From: Buxus sempervirens
Lineage: Eukaryota; Streptophyta; Magnoliopsida; Buxales; Buxaceae
Direction of reading: 5' to 3'
DNA length: 64,000 nt
Assembly: GCA_947561395.2 (NCBI GenBank)
Contig: OX387185.1
Location: 41,674,602-41,738,601, forward strand
Within the stretch, counting starts at the first letter, position 1, and every line of letters starts with the position of its first letter. A model generated the notes under the pieces. It ran no database searches, was not told the origin of the DNA, and saw nothing but the letters and a program-made list of their open reading frames with translations. The position numbers and the translations under genes were made by a program. Shown one piece after another: positions 23,101-31,845 of the stretch.

Positions 23101-24884
23101 TTCAACTTATATTGAGTTTAAGGGAATTCCTGTATCGGACATTTTGAAAGGTTGGAGGAAGGTTTGCTCCTGTTTCGCAAATGTGGAGAATGGGCAGGTA
23201 TAGTGGACTCCCGAAGCAGGCTATCTCAAGCTTAATTTCGATGGGAGCTCAATGGATATTCCAGGCCCTTTGGTGTGGAAGGAGTGTTTAGGGACCATGG
23301 AGGATACATCATAATTGCTTACAGTGGACCTATTTGGAAGAGGGACTCTTTAGGGGTAGAAATTCTAGCTCTTCTGTATGGCTTTTGTCTTGCTAAAAAA
23401 CAAAGATTCAGTGATTTCTCAATTGAGGGAGATGCTGGTACTGTCATTAGATTGATGGAGGTTGAGGAAGGACCATGGCGTTTCCCACATCTGATTAGAA
23501 ATGCAAAATACTTTGCATGCTAGTTGAACACATCATTCAGCAATGTATTTTGATTGGCAAAAGGGATAGCAAATAGCTTGGGTAAGGTAGGGACACAAAA
23601 AGAGGATCTTTTCAAAGGCATACCTTCCTATTGAACAGTCAGATATGGAGTATTGTGGTCAACATGAGTGTTGGACTGTTGTCTGTTTGTACTAGAATGC
23701 TGGTTTTTAGTGGAATCAGGTCTCTCAACCTAATTCTTGCTCCCAACCTGGCACTGGAATTCTTGAACATAATGTATTCACTATTGGTCAAAGCCGTAGA
23801 AAACTAAAGGCTGTCTATAGAGTACATCCAACAATAGAATTAGGTTCCATATCAAACTCTAGTGAAATTGACTGACACGTATTGGTTTCAACCTCCGCTA
23901 GAAACGAAGCATAAGAATGTTTTTTAATAAGTAAAAGTATTTTATGGGGTAGTACTCCACTTGATGGTCAAGAACACTCAAAAATGATCTTAACAAATTC
24001 TGATCCACAAGAATCAATTAAATATTGTTCTCATGAAAATTAGTGTCAAGCTAAAACAACCAAATAATTCCCTTCATATTACATCATTGATTCCTCTTGG
24101 CATGCAAAAACAAGATTGCATAATTAGCAAATGACATAGAACAGAAGGTATACACAATTCAATAAAGGACTTAGTTCTCAAAATTGAAATGAACTCAACT
24201 GGCTCAAGAAAAACCTTATGATAACTTACATCATCCTACTACCGGTTGGATAGAATCCAAAGCAGCTGTAAGTCCGGCCTTTTTGTCATCATTGCCAGTT
24301 AATCTATTTTTAATATTAATCCTTCATGTAGAATATGGAGAAGATAAGTATATTTAGAGCAGGAAAAGGGGAAAAGGAGAAAATGGGGCTGAGAGAATGA
24401 CTTTTCCAAATCTAATCAAGTAATAGATTTTAAATTTTGCATTTGGATTTCAAAAACTATAAGAATGAAGGTACTCATGTGCTTGAGTACTTTTGCATGT
24501 AAATATGTCTGTATAATCACTTTGACATCTGCAATGGCCTGTTTTGCATCTTTATTGAATGACAAAAACTTGCTTTCTAATAAATTTGTAAGCTTTCAGA
24601 TGAGGATGAAGGATGAAAATCTACTGGGACGGTTTTCATCCTTCTTTGATGTTTACGGGTGTGTTTCTAAATCGTATCGATGTTTATGAATGTGTAATAA
24701 ATGTTGAATAGTGGAAAAGTGTCTATAAACATGTTAACAAAAGTCAAAAAATCTGATTACCCGTTCCCTTGCTTTTCTTCGGAATCCCGAACTCAACCAC
24801 CATTCCCATCAAGTTCACTCTCTGATTAACAGAGGCAATGGCATCTCTTATCGAAAGAAATCGATAATCGTCACGAGTCGCCAT
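2125..24884 (-). CDS. POT1: Protection of telomeres 1 (POT1), complete, 10 exons
   Basis: Single-stranded telomeric DNA-binding protein of plants; family members protect chromosome ends or assist telomerase. Exons on the minus strand, in coding order: 24761-24884, 15536-15672, 13943-14132, 6056-6123, 5814-5902, 3794-4075, 3604-3680, 3460-3518, 2912-3064, 2125-2340. They sum to 1395 nt, 464 aa, close to plant POT1 length (about 450-470). Intron phases are 1,0,1,0,2,2,1,0,0 and every split codon joins correctly (for example D42, G|GG at residue 151, AA|G at 203). Landmarks: MATRDDYRFL start, OB1 over about residues 6-150 (LLVNIFAENMEKLPQV; ALFNKKFSSF), OB2 over about 155-300 (DWMVFVWDGTDTPPL; SRDILCTFPSVGTV; LLGTGRWVKF), and the C-terminal domain with LTLEDPTARIHAFL, NPPWVQCC and DIWGSRRYRIF. 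Introns 1 (9.1 kb) and 3 (7.8 kb) are filled with mobile elements. All introns are GT-AG. No disabling mutation was seen. Confidence 0.95.
4765..5125 (-). mobile_element. Degenerate RTE-type LINE 3' fragment in POT1 intron 5
   Basis: Read on the minus strand, this stretch carries recognisable but broken pieces of the C-terminal tail of plant RTE-clade reverse transcriptases: MSDVEMQIWTCGQT, then a decayed glycine/valine segment, and lastly a short motif reading LVGTRHL at the 3' end (compare the usual DP..VGT/WDK ending). Several in-frame stops and frameshifts show it is old and dead. It lies in the same sense as POT1. It occupies the middle of intron 5 (4076-5813), whose remaining sequence is AT-rich and otherwise featureless, apart from a small direct repeat (CCGCTAAACTAATGCAG) at about 5217 and 5267. 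Confidence 0.65.
6359..6423 (-). mobile_element. Very short retroposed insertion with 15-bp target duplication
   Basis: The 15-mer TTGGTCCTTTATTAT occurs at 6359-6373 and again at 6409-6423. Between the copies lies a 35-bp insert that begins with a T run and continues CATAAGTAAAGGAACAGG. A T run directly after the left copy is what an extremely 5'-truncated LINE or SINE tail leaves when inserted on the minus strand. It sits near the exon-4 end of POT1 intron 3. Confidence 0.6.
7092..11520. repeat. 4.4-kb LTR-derived palindrome (arms about 7092-9184 and 9586-11520)
   Basis: Starts TGTAACACCCCAATAAG and ends with the exact inverse CTTATTGGGGTGTTACA, the ends of a Ty3/gypsy LTR. The right arm is nearly identical to the reverse complement of the left over about 1.9 kb: the first 200 bases differ at only a few positions, and a spurious 89-codon frame present in both arms differs at two residues. 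A unique spacer of about 400 bp separates the arms. The left arm carries a tandem duplication of 185 bp (8571-8755 and 8756-8940) that is single in the right arm. The right arm has an extra stretch of about 30 bp near 10620-10650. No matching 5-bp target duplication was found (CAAAA before, ATATA after). There is no gag or pol. It resembles two opposed LTR copies, not one solo LTR. Confidence 0.85.
8571..8940. repeat. 185-bp tandem duplication in the left palindrome arm
   Basis: Two head-to-tail copies of 185 bp, each starting CACTTTTT and including CAAACCTGATTCAACTGG and GGTCTACGAATCTAG. They differ at only a few positions. The equivalent part of the right arm (about 9835-10010, reversed) is single-copy, so the duplication arose, or its loss in the other arm occurred, after the palindrome formed. 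Confidence 0.85.
11630..12603 (+). mobile_element. 5'-truncated LINE fragment with zf-RVT domain
   Basis: The plus-strand frame at 11578-12207 encodes the zinc-binding region found C-terminal of plant L1-type reverse transcriptases: FSVKEAFDQLQ, then IIPSKVAFFVWTAALDKLLT, then a Cys/His cluster around RCTICKEGKNVGHLLLHC. A 21-bp direct repeat starting AACAAAGGCTTC lies at 11609-11629 and 12604-12624 and is the target duplication. An A-rich tail (about 12590-12603) precedes the right copy. The fragment lacks the endonuclease and most of the reverse transcriptase. It lies inside the hAT-type element, to the right of the palindrome. Confidence 0.85.
13147..13520. mobile_element. hAT-like MITE, 374 bp
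   Basis: Ends are TAGGAATGGCAGCAGGGCGG and, inverted, TAGGGATGGCAATGGGACGA. The flanking octamers TCTATGCC (13139-13146) and TCCATGCA (13521-13528) match at 6 of 8 positions, consistent with an old 8-bp duplication. The interior is AT-rich with GGGTTAGGGCGGGTTT-type blocks near both ends. It lies in POT1 intron 3, just upstream of exon 3. Confidence 0.75.
14889..15210. repeat. Two diverged direct copies of a 115-125 bp unit in POT1 intron 2
   Basis: Two related blocks, about 14889-15000 and 15070-15200, share the order CTGTCTGGA..GATC, then AAATCTATCC.TTA.AA, then GGATGGTCC, then a GGACC..GCGG segment. They differ at many positions. The second is preceded by a T run. Their function and element class are not recognisable. 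Confidence 0.6.
16907..23640 (+). mobile_element. Degraded L1-type LINE, antisense in POT1 intron 1, split by a solo LTR
   Basis: Successive plus-strand fragments give the order of a plant L1 LINE: an ORF1-like tail (17089-17358), the endonuclease start MKVISWNIRRLG (from 17364), reverse-transcriptase pieces (ALGLDGF near 18690; FLVLVPKKMGAIE to 18849), then after the inserted LTR IKDFHL (21205), GLRQGDPLSPFLF (about 21580-21620) and a degenerate catalytic block LANDIIVLLE where FADD is expected (about 21730). A zinc-binding region (22737-22900) and an RNase H domain (about 23230-23620, with GDAGTVIRL) follow. Many stops and frameshifts show it is dead. The outer limits are approximate. No target duplication was found. 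Confidence 0.8.
18850..21199. mobile_element. Solo LTR, 2350 bp, inserted into the LINE
   Basis: Begins TGTGGGAACACGG and ends GGGGTTCTGGCA (TG...CA), with the 5-bp duplication TTGAG at 18845-18849 and 21200-21204. Removing it and one TTGAG restores the LINE reverse-transcriptase reading frame (..MGAIE|IKDF..), which proves the order of insertion. Near the left end it carries GGAGTCGCCAC and GTGTTAGGCACC, motifs also common in plant gypsy LTRs. The part at 19050-19680 is very AT-rich with degenerate repeats built on TTTCTAA and ACAAATCCTAAA. It contains no gag, pol, primer-binding site or second LTR. Confidence 0.85.
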
Positions 24885-25258
24885 TTCTCTTGCTCTGCAA
24901 AACCCTAACAAGGTTTTTGCAGAAACAGTTTTGAAGAACATGAAGGGGGAGTTCCCATTTTATAAGCCTGCACTCTCTTCTTATATCTTGATTACCCAAA
25001 CTACCCCAACCCGGATTATTAATTTATTACAAACGGCTATGCCCTAATGGTTACCGTTTGGTACGGTTAAAATTGAGATATCAAACCGACCTTTATATGT
25101 TAAAATATTATTTTTTATATGTTTTAAATATCAGTTTCACACATACAACATATAAAAAACACATAATTTATTAGGAAATATATTATTAATATATATATTC
25201 AACTTAAAAACACTTTTTTGTATTTCATATTCCAATCAATCACTCAACCTATTATAAA
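24885..25258. promoter_or_regulatory. POT1 promoter and 5' UTR
   Basis: Reads on the minus strand. A TATA-like element TATAAAA lies at 24958-24964, about 75 bp upstream of the start codon. The 5' UTR contains the motif TTAGGGTTT at 24900-24908. Further upstream the sequence becomes AT-rich and reaches the edge of a MITE at 25259, so the undisturbed proximal promoter is only about 370 bp. Confidence 0.6.
24900..24908 (-). promoter_or_regulatory. Telo-box in the POT1 leader
   Basis: The 9-mer AAACCCTAA on the plus strand, TTAGGGTTT in the POT1 sense, equals one and a bit plant telomere repeats. It lies 16-24 nt upstream of the POT1 start codon. Telo-boxes are known in promoters and leaders of many plant genes for translation and cell division, and are bound by telomere-repeat-binding factors. 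Its presence here is seen. A role in POT1 feedback is inference. Confidence 0.7.
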
Positions 25259-26156
25259 TAGAGCTGTAAGTTTTGCTCAGCCGATCCAACCCAACCCAAA
25301 TAACAACCCAAACTAAGACTTTAGTTTGGGTCGGGCTTAATTTTAGGCTTGAAGTTGAGTTTGGATTGGGCTTGGGTTTGTGTTTCAAAGCCCGAAAAAC
25401 TCGAAGAGCCCGAACTCAAGAGAAACTCACGAGTTATGTCTAAACATAACTACATTTAAAAAAGGAACCTATGACTCACATCTATACATTGAATTTTTAT
25501 AACATCCTTTTCTCTATTGCTTGAAGGGATTGGAGTTATTTTTATTTAACATTCCATGAGAAAAATTGCACTACTATTGCTTTGTCTATATTAGTTTTCT
25601 AAAACCTTCAAGAGGGGGTGATTGACCATATTGAAGTGGAATATATAGTGACTGTTTAATTAATCAAGTAGAGTGTACTCACATACACACCTAGGAACGG
25701 TAAAATTTAATTAATAAAATAGAGTATCCCCATTGTTACATAAAAAAAAATATTTATATGAACTAACTGCTTTTAGGGAAAATGTCTTATCTATTGTAAT
25801 ATTTGGGTTTTTCCTTTTTAAGACATTCATGGGAATATATGAATTGTATTTTATCCTTTTATATTTACATTTATTGAATAATTTTCTATCGCTATTGCAT
25901 TCTATTTACTATTTAGTTCATCAATTCTATTTTTACTTTATTATAAAAGGATTTCAAATGCAATTACATTGAGTGCACATTTAATTTGGGTTGGCCTGAA
26001 CCCAGCCCGAACTCAATAAAAAGTTGTAGGCTTGGGTTTAGGCTCACAGAGTTTGGGGTTTAGGGTGGGCCAATGTGAGTTTGGGCCAAGCAATTTAAGT
26101 TTGGTTTCAATCCGAACTCATGAAAACCTAGCCCAATTTGCCCTGCTTACAGTTCT
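25259..26156. mobile_element. hAT-like MITE, about 0.9 kb, near the POT1 promoter
   Basis: Left end TAGAGCTGTAAG and right end, inverted, TAGAACTGTAAG match at 11 of 12 positions. Both subterminal regions are full of AACCCAA/TTGGGTT blocks (25290-25400 and 25985-26130), as in other hAT-type MITEs of this window. Flanking octamers do not match, so the target duplication has decayed or my ends are slightly off. No coding sequence is visible. Confidence 0.55.
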
Positions 26157-27848
26157 AGTTACCAACTTTGATATGGTAGGTTAGGTATTAGCTAAACTCT
26201 TAAAAGTGGGTTCGGGTTGCCAAAACCGCTAAAAAAAAACTGAAGGTTTTAGAATTAAATAACTTTATTGAGGCTCTTTCTGTCATTTGATGAATTAATG
26301 AAACAGAATGGCCTGGTAATTTACATGGAAAACCTTCCGGTTCCCGCCATTTCCTTTATCTCAAGGATCGCAAACAATGAACTGGGAATCGGGCCGAGTT
26401 ATTTGGAATCGTTGGTTCTTGAGTTAAAAGCGGGGTAGGTTTGACTCCGTGTCAACTCGGCAGCGGGTTGTATAAATCGGGCAACTCTGCCCGCAAATCG
26501 TCTGATGGGACGAGTAGAATCGGTATAAGACCAATCATACCCTTTTTTTACCTGCGAAATTGTAATTTTACCCTTCTATCATAAACTCAACGATTTTAGG
26601 GCTTGAAGATAATCATCTCCAACTCTAAGGGGTCATTGGTAGGGTTTCTGGTTTCTACAGATTTTGCTCATTAACGGTATAAACGCCAAAATCGGGATGG
26701 AAGAAGGTTTTTAGAGTGCCCGACGTTTTCTCTCCTTCTTCTTTGAAGCTCATCTTCTTCCTCGGAGCTCGTCTTCTTCCTTGGAGCCGTTGCAGCCAAG
26801 TACACACACTCTCTCTCTCTCTGAATCTCAAAATTTCATTGTATTTAGAGGAATGAATGTGGCAGAAGTGCGTTGTAGTCAAAGGGGTTTAAATCCCAAG
26901 CACTGTCTTACACATAGGGTTTAGTCCCCCCTCGATCATGTATTTATTAAACTGCTTCTAGCGCTTGCTATACGATGGATTGGCTCATCTGCCTCTGGGA
27001 TGTTAACGACAATCAATCAAGACATGCATGTACTCGCACAAAATTCAATGAAGTAGCCCAAATCCCGTTTCCATTCAACCTCCAAGACACCCACATATCT
27101 GCAAATGGTTTCTTCCCAAATAAATCGAGAAGACATGCATGTACTCGCACAGGAATGGTTTATCAAATAACTCAATGGTGTAAATGTGTGTGTGTTTTTG
27201 ATTTTTAGTATTGATTACTTTATTTAGACTGCATGCTAATAAAAAAAAGAAGAAGGAAATATGAGTTGTTTCAAGACAAGGCTCACCTTAGACTGCATGC
27301 TTAATGGTTTCAACAGACCTGTTTTGATTTAAATTTAGGAAAGAAAAACTAATGTCGCAGAGAAAAGCGAGAAGGGGCTCCTGTTTATGTGAATATTCTG
27401 CATAAAGTGCATGCATGAGTTGGGTCATGCGGCATCAATCTGTGCTTGTAGCATGGACATAGCAGAAATAGTAGCATCAAATTATCTGTGTAGAGAGATC
27501 AATATGGTCCCTATGCAGTGGTACCCAAGTGTTGCACAATATCCACAGCAGTGCAACTGAAAAGGCTCATTTTAATGTTAAAACTCTATTTTTCTAAGGT
27601 TAACTGCAGTTCATTAACATAAATCATTTTCGCACAAAAAATAAAAATGTAAAGAAGAGAAGTTTCACCTTTGGTTTTTTTTTTTAAATCAATGATTAGT
27701 TTCTTTACTGCATGCTAAAAAGGAAATAAAATTTGTTTCATGACAAGTCTCACCTTAAATGATAGTGCACGGATGAAATGCCTATGCGCTATGATCTGTT
27801 GATATCTGTGTGGGCCCCGTATTTTTAATATAGACTAGTGGGTGGTAC
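26157..27848. other. Intergenic stretch with diverged short direct repeats
   Basis: No gene is recognised. GACATGCATGTACTCGCACA occurs twice, at about 27021 and 27131. A longer imperfect repeat of about 55 bp (CTGCATGCTAA, then TTGTTTCA.GACAAG.CTCACCTTA) occurs at about 27230-27296 and 27706-27762. A (CT)n tract lies at about 26808-26821. Short open frames at 26655-26882 and 26975-27208 match nothing I know. Confidence 0.5.
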
Positions 27849-28374
27849 TAGGGGTGGCAATCGGTCGAATTTGGTACGGATCTGCTAAGATCCGAATCCG
27901 ATCCGAAAAAAATTTACCGATATCCGACGGATCTTTAATACTTAAATCTGAATTCAAAATTCAATGAATATCCGAAATCCGAATTCGATCTGATATCCGA
28001 TCTTAAATCCGAATTCCGAATTCGATCAGAAATCCGAATTTGAGCCTGTTTGAACTTGAAACTTTAAAAAACAATTTTAACAATTAAAGTAAATTTAACT
28101 ATAAATTTTAACACAAATCCAAGTGTCTAATGATCAAATGATGATTTAACCCTTTTAACTTATGGTTGAACCATGGTCTGGGCTAAGTTTATATATATTA
28201 TAAGTATGTTTTCGGTTCGGATCTTTTTCGGATTGGATACATGTATATCCGAATCCAAAAAAATTCGGATCCGAAATTTGAGATCCGTATCCGAACCGTG
28301 GATCTAAATCCTATATTCGAATTCAGTAATTTCGGGTTGGATTCGGATATATATCCGACCCATTGCCAGGCCTA
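27849..28374. mobile_element. hAT-like MITE, 526 bp, exact 8-bp target duplication
   Basis: Left end TAGGGGTGGCAATCGG; right end, inverted, TAGGCCTGGCAATGGG. Flanked by GGTGGTAC at 27841-27848 and 28375-28382, an exact 8-bp duplication. The interior is built from many copies of ATCCGAAT/ATTCGGAT-like units, giving strong self-complementarity. No open frame of note. Confidence 0.85.
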
Positions 28375-28382
28375 GGTGGTAC

Positions 28383-29195
28383 ATGTGGTACTGCATGTAA
28401 GCAAATGGAAAAGGGGACATGGGCAATTGTTTGGGATGTTTAAAAGTTCTAAAAATACAGAGGACTTTTTTTTTAAAAAAAAGCAAAAAGTCCAACTTTT
28501 CTCTATGGTAGTATATTATAACATGACATGATAAGATTATTTTGACAAAAAAAAATTTTGTTTTCAGGTCATTCACCAGGAGGCCCTTTGTCATTATATA
28601 TGTGTATAGTGTATAGATAGTTTCGTTCAGTGGCGGAACCAGGACTTCAAATCTGAGGGGGCAAAAAAAAATTTTCAAGTAACACTTATCATGAAATATA
28701 GAAATTTTAATGAACTGGGGGGACAAACCAGAAATTTTAGAGGGGGTTCTCATGAAATATAGAAATTTCAATGAGTTGGGGGGACAAACCAAAAATTTTG
28801 GAGGGGGCAAAACATAAATTTTAATTAAAATATATAAAAAAATATATATTTTTAATTAAAAATACACACGCATGGCAAGAGCGTTTCGTAGGGTTGACGG
28901 CCCAGCACGCATGGCCAAACTAGCTTAAATAACCCAAATTCCCAAAAATTGTTGATAGCAAGGTTCGAACCTTGCCCAACAGATTTAAAACATTAGGACA
29001 TAACACCTTCTTGCATCAATAATATCATAATTAAATTATTTTAGCTAAAAATTAAGGATTTAGAAAATATAATTATAGAAGCTCTTATATAATCAATCAA
29101 AACTAAGAAAATAATTAGGTATAAATAAACCCAAAAAGTTGTTATAAAATCTCCAATTAAATATATTCGTTAAGTCTATGGTTTTTAATTAGACT
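28383..29195. repeat. Intergenic stretch with a 61-bp tandem pair
   Basis: Two tandem copies of about 61 bp start ATGAAATATAGAAATTT at 28691 and 28752 and include GGGGGGACAAACCA. The block starts with AGTGGCGGAACCAGGA (28630), a sequence often seen at the edges of plant repeats, so this is probably part of a dispersed element whose ends I cannot define. The rest (28850-29195) is AT-rich. GGTTCGAACC near 28963 is isolated and not part of a tRNA. Confidence 0.5.
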
Positions 29196-29200
29196 ACTTT

Positions 29201-31558
29201 TGTAAAACCCCGAATTTTCCTTAAATAATAAATTAAATTAGTAAATAATATTACCCAGAGTTATGATTGATAGAAACATTTTAATATTGTAGGGGATGAT
29301 CAACTTAGCGGAGATCCAGAATTAGACGCAGATCTGACCGTCCGATCGTGAGATATCGAGGTATGTATTTTGATTGGGCAAGGTGTATAGAAGAGTTGCA
29401 TGGGAGATGCATAGGATCAGGGGGTATAAATATGTATAAAGAATTAACCTAATTCTTATACGTGTATTCTCGCTTGTATTGAAGAGCCGCAAGCGACGAG
29501 AGTTGAACGACCGAGAAGAGAAGAAAGAGAAGGAGGGAGGAAGACCAAGTAATCTTGCTCAGAGCATTGCTTTGCAACTGAAGAGAGATTTGAGGGTTGT
29601 TGATCAGAGGAGAAGAAGAGGAACGCGCGTATAGAGGTAGGTGACACCGTTTTGGTTTAAATTTGGATTTATCTCTGTTTAATCGCAAACGCATGTTTCT
29701 ATGATATGTAATGTTGTATTTAGTTAGCTAAGCATGTTAGAAATACATTAGAATGAGTTTAGACGAGAAAAATCACGATTTAGAACTGTTTTTGCTCGAT
29801 TTGGTGAGACCGCCGACCTCGACTGTGCGAGGCGCTCATCGGCGATCTTAGGCGCTGGTTAAGGATTCAAGGACGCCGTGGACCGCGGGACGACGGACCG
29901 TGGGCGCTCGAAATTGCACTACCGCCGACTGATGACCGCCCGGAGCGATCCTGAGCGATCCCAGGCGCTCTCAGCAGAATTTCCAATTTTTCATAATTTC
30001 GAACCTAATTCAATTCTAAACTATTTTTAGACAATTTTAATGATTAATTAAGGTGTTTTAAGACCAAAATAAACTACCTAAATCCCTGTTTTACAGAAAA
30101 ACAAATTAGGGAGATATTTAGGACATTAGTTGCCTAGTTTTGAAGGTAAACGAGAAATGTGATTTTGGAAAAGCCTAACTACCATTTGACTATCTAAACA
30201 CTTTTAAATGGCATTATAAATCATAAGACATTATAAAGAGAGTTCATAATCCGCATGACTGAATAATGAAGTGAATGTACAGATATAACCATTATATGCC
30301 GCTAGGCACCAACCCTTATAGAAATATGATACTTTAGGGAATTTTGGAGTCTAGTGGGCATAGCTGGTTATGGATCCATAGTCGTAGCTAGATAGCTGAG
30401 GGATATGTCATTTGGGTTGAGTTACTCCTATATGCGACGCGCTTCCTTTGCAAGTTAGTTTGTCTGGGAAGGTCCTATGTCTGGAGGGACACCCCGGTGA
30501 GCCGCTGGTGATTCCCTGTACATGTGGATAAGCAACCACCTCCATGTATTGATTCTGGTGCTGCATGCTGGTGGTACATACCAACTTTGATGGGTACGTG
30601 TGCAATAAGTCGGTGACTACGGCTCTTGTCTAAGCTGCGCTGCATGGGGCTTGAGTATCATTAGTAGCATCGCTCCTAAGTCGCACGGTGGTATAGCAAT
30701 TGGTTGAGAATCATCTCAAAAGGTTTATCTAACTTTGTGAGTCCTACAATGACACTGAAAACATAACACTTGATATGATTACTATTGTGCACGTGCGGGA
30801 TGCATGTGATTGGGATATTGGTTGGATGTGACTGCTTAGTACATCCTGGCAATACTTGGATTATGCTATTGATTTGGCGATTGAGTTCTTATATTAAAAC
30901 TTGCTGAAAATCATTTCTAGAATTGTTATCAAACTGTTTTGTGTTCACGAATAGTATAAATGATTATGCGAGCCTGATTTGTCGATATTGCTTAATCGTG
31001 CATGAAATGCTACTTTGCTTATATTAACTGTTTAATCATGCATGTGTTACCTACTGGGATATTCGTATCTCACCCTACTTCTATTTCATTTTTCAGCTGA
31101 TACGCGAGAGGGGGATCTCTTAGACTTCCAGGGAGAGATAGCCGAGTATTCGCCGGAGGATTATTATTATCCAGACCTTGTCTGAGGTGGATTTATGTGA
31201 TAGACTTAGCATTTTATTGGTTATTATCATTTATTGGATTTGATGTATTAGAGAGACAAGAGAGAGAGTTAGTAACCAGTTCATTCTACCAGACTTTAAT
31301 ATTACTGACTGATGGTCAAGCTTTATGCTTGTTTGAGGATTTTGATCTACACTTCCGCACATACTTGTTTCCGCACTCTGATAGTTTAATATTTGGATTG
31401 GATTTACTTTCTTTGGTCTGGTATGTTATTGATGTTGTAATTGATATGGGCCAGTAACACCTCGGATTTGGTTGTTGAACTAAATTCGGGTTGTTACAGT
31501 AGCGAACCGGGTTCGGGTCGGGTGCCGCTTTGCACTGACCCGGGTTCGGGGCGTTACA
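29201..31558. mobile_element. Solo LTR, Ty3/gypsy (Tekay-like), 2358 bp
   Basis: Starts TGTAAAACCCCGAATTTTCC and ends GGGTTCGGGGCGTTACA. The exact 5-bp duplication ACTTT lies at 29196-29200 and 31559-31563. The terminal style (TGTAACACCCCGAA ... TTCGGGGTGTTACA) is that of plant chromovirus LTRs. There is no internal region, primer-binding site or second LTR, so it is a solo LTR left by LTR-LTR recombination. It has a moderately GC-rich central block (29800-29990). The element class is inferred from the ends only. Confidence 0.85.
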
Positions 31559-31563
31559 ACTTT

Positions 31564-31845
31564 AAGTCTCTAATGGGTGTAATTTATTTATTTATTTTGA
31601 GCAAAATCTATCCCAATAAGTGTAAAACAATTTTATGAATAATAAAAATATTTTTTAGAATTTTTGGGATTTTTTCGTTTGAAAAAAAAAAAAGGGGTTT
31701 AATACCCTTGGCCCGGCCTGGCATGCCTGCTGGGGTGTGCTGTGCCGGACCGGGGTCCCGGCAAAACGGGCCTGGCGTGCTGCGGCTTGCCAGGCCCGCG
31801 GCACGGCCTGCCCCAAGCCGGCCCGCCGCTCAACCTAGCGTTTCG
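31564..31845. repeat. Short GC-rich block between the solo LTR and the Mutator-like element
   Basis: After about 120 bp of AT-rich sequence ending in an A run, 31700-31840 is strikingly GC-rich and made of GGCCCGG/GCCTGGC/GGCACGGC variants. This looks like the end of a further MITE of the kind with self-complementary GGCC-rich termini, but I could not find its partner end. Confidence 0.4.

Noticed and set aside
28955..28980. GGTTCGAACC resembling a tRNA T-arm
   Set aside because: No acceptor stem, D-arm or anticodon arm can be built around it.
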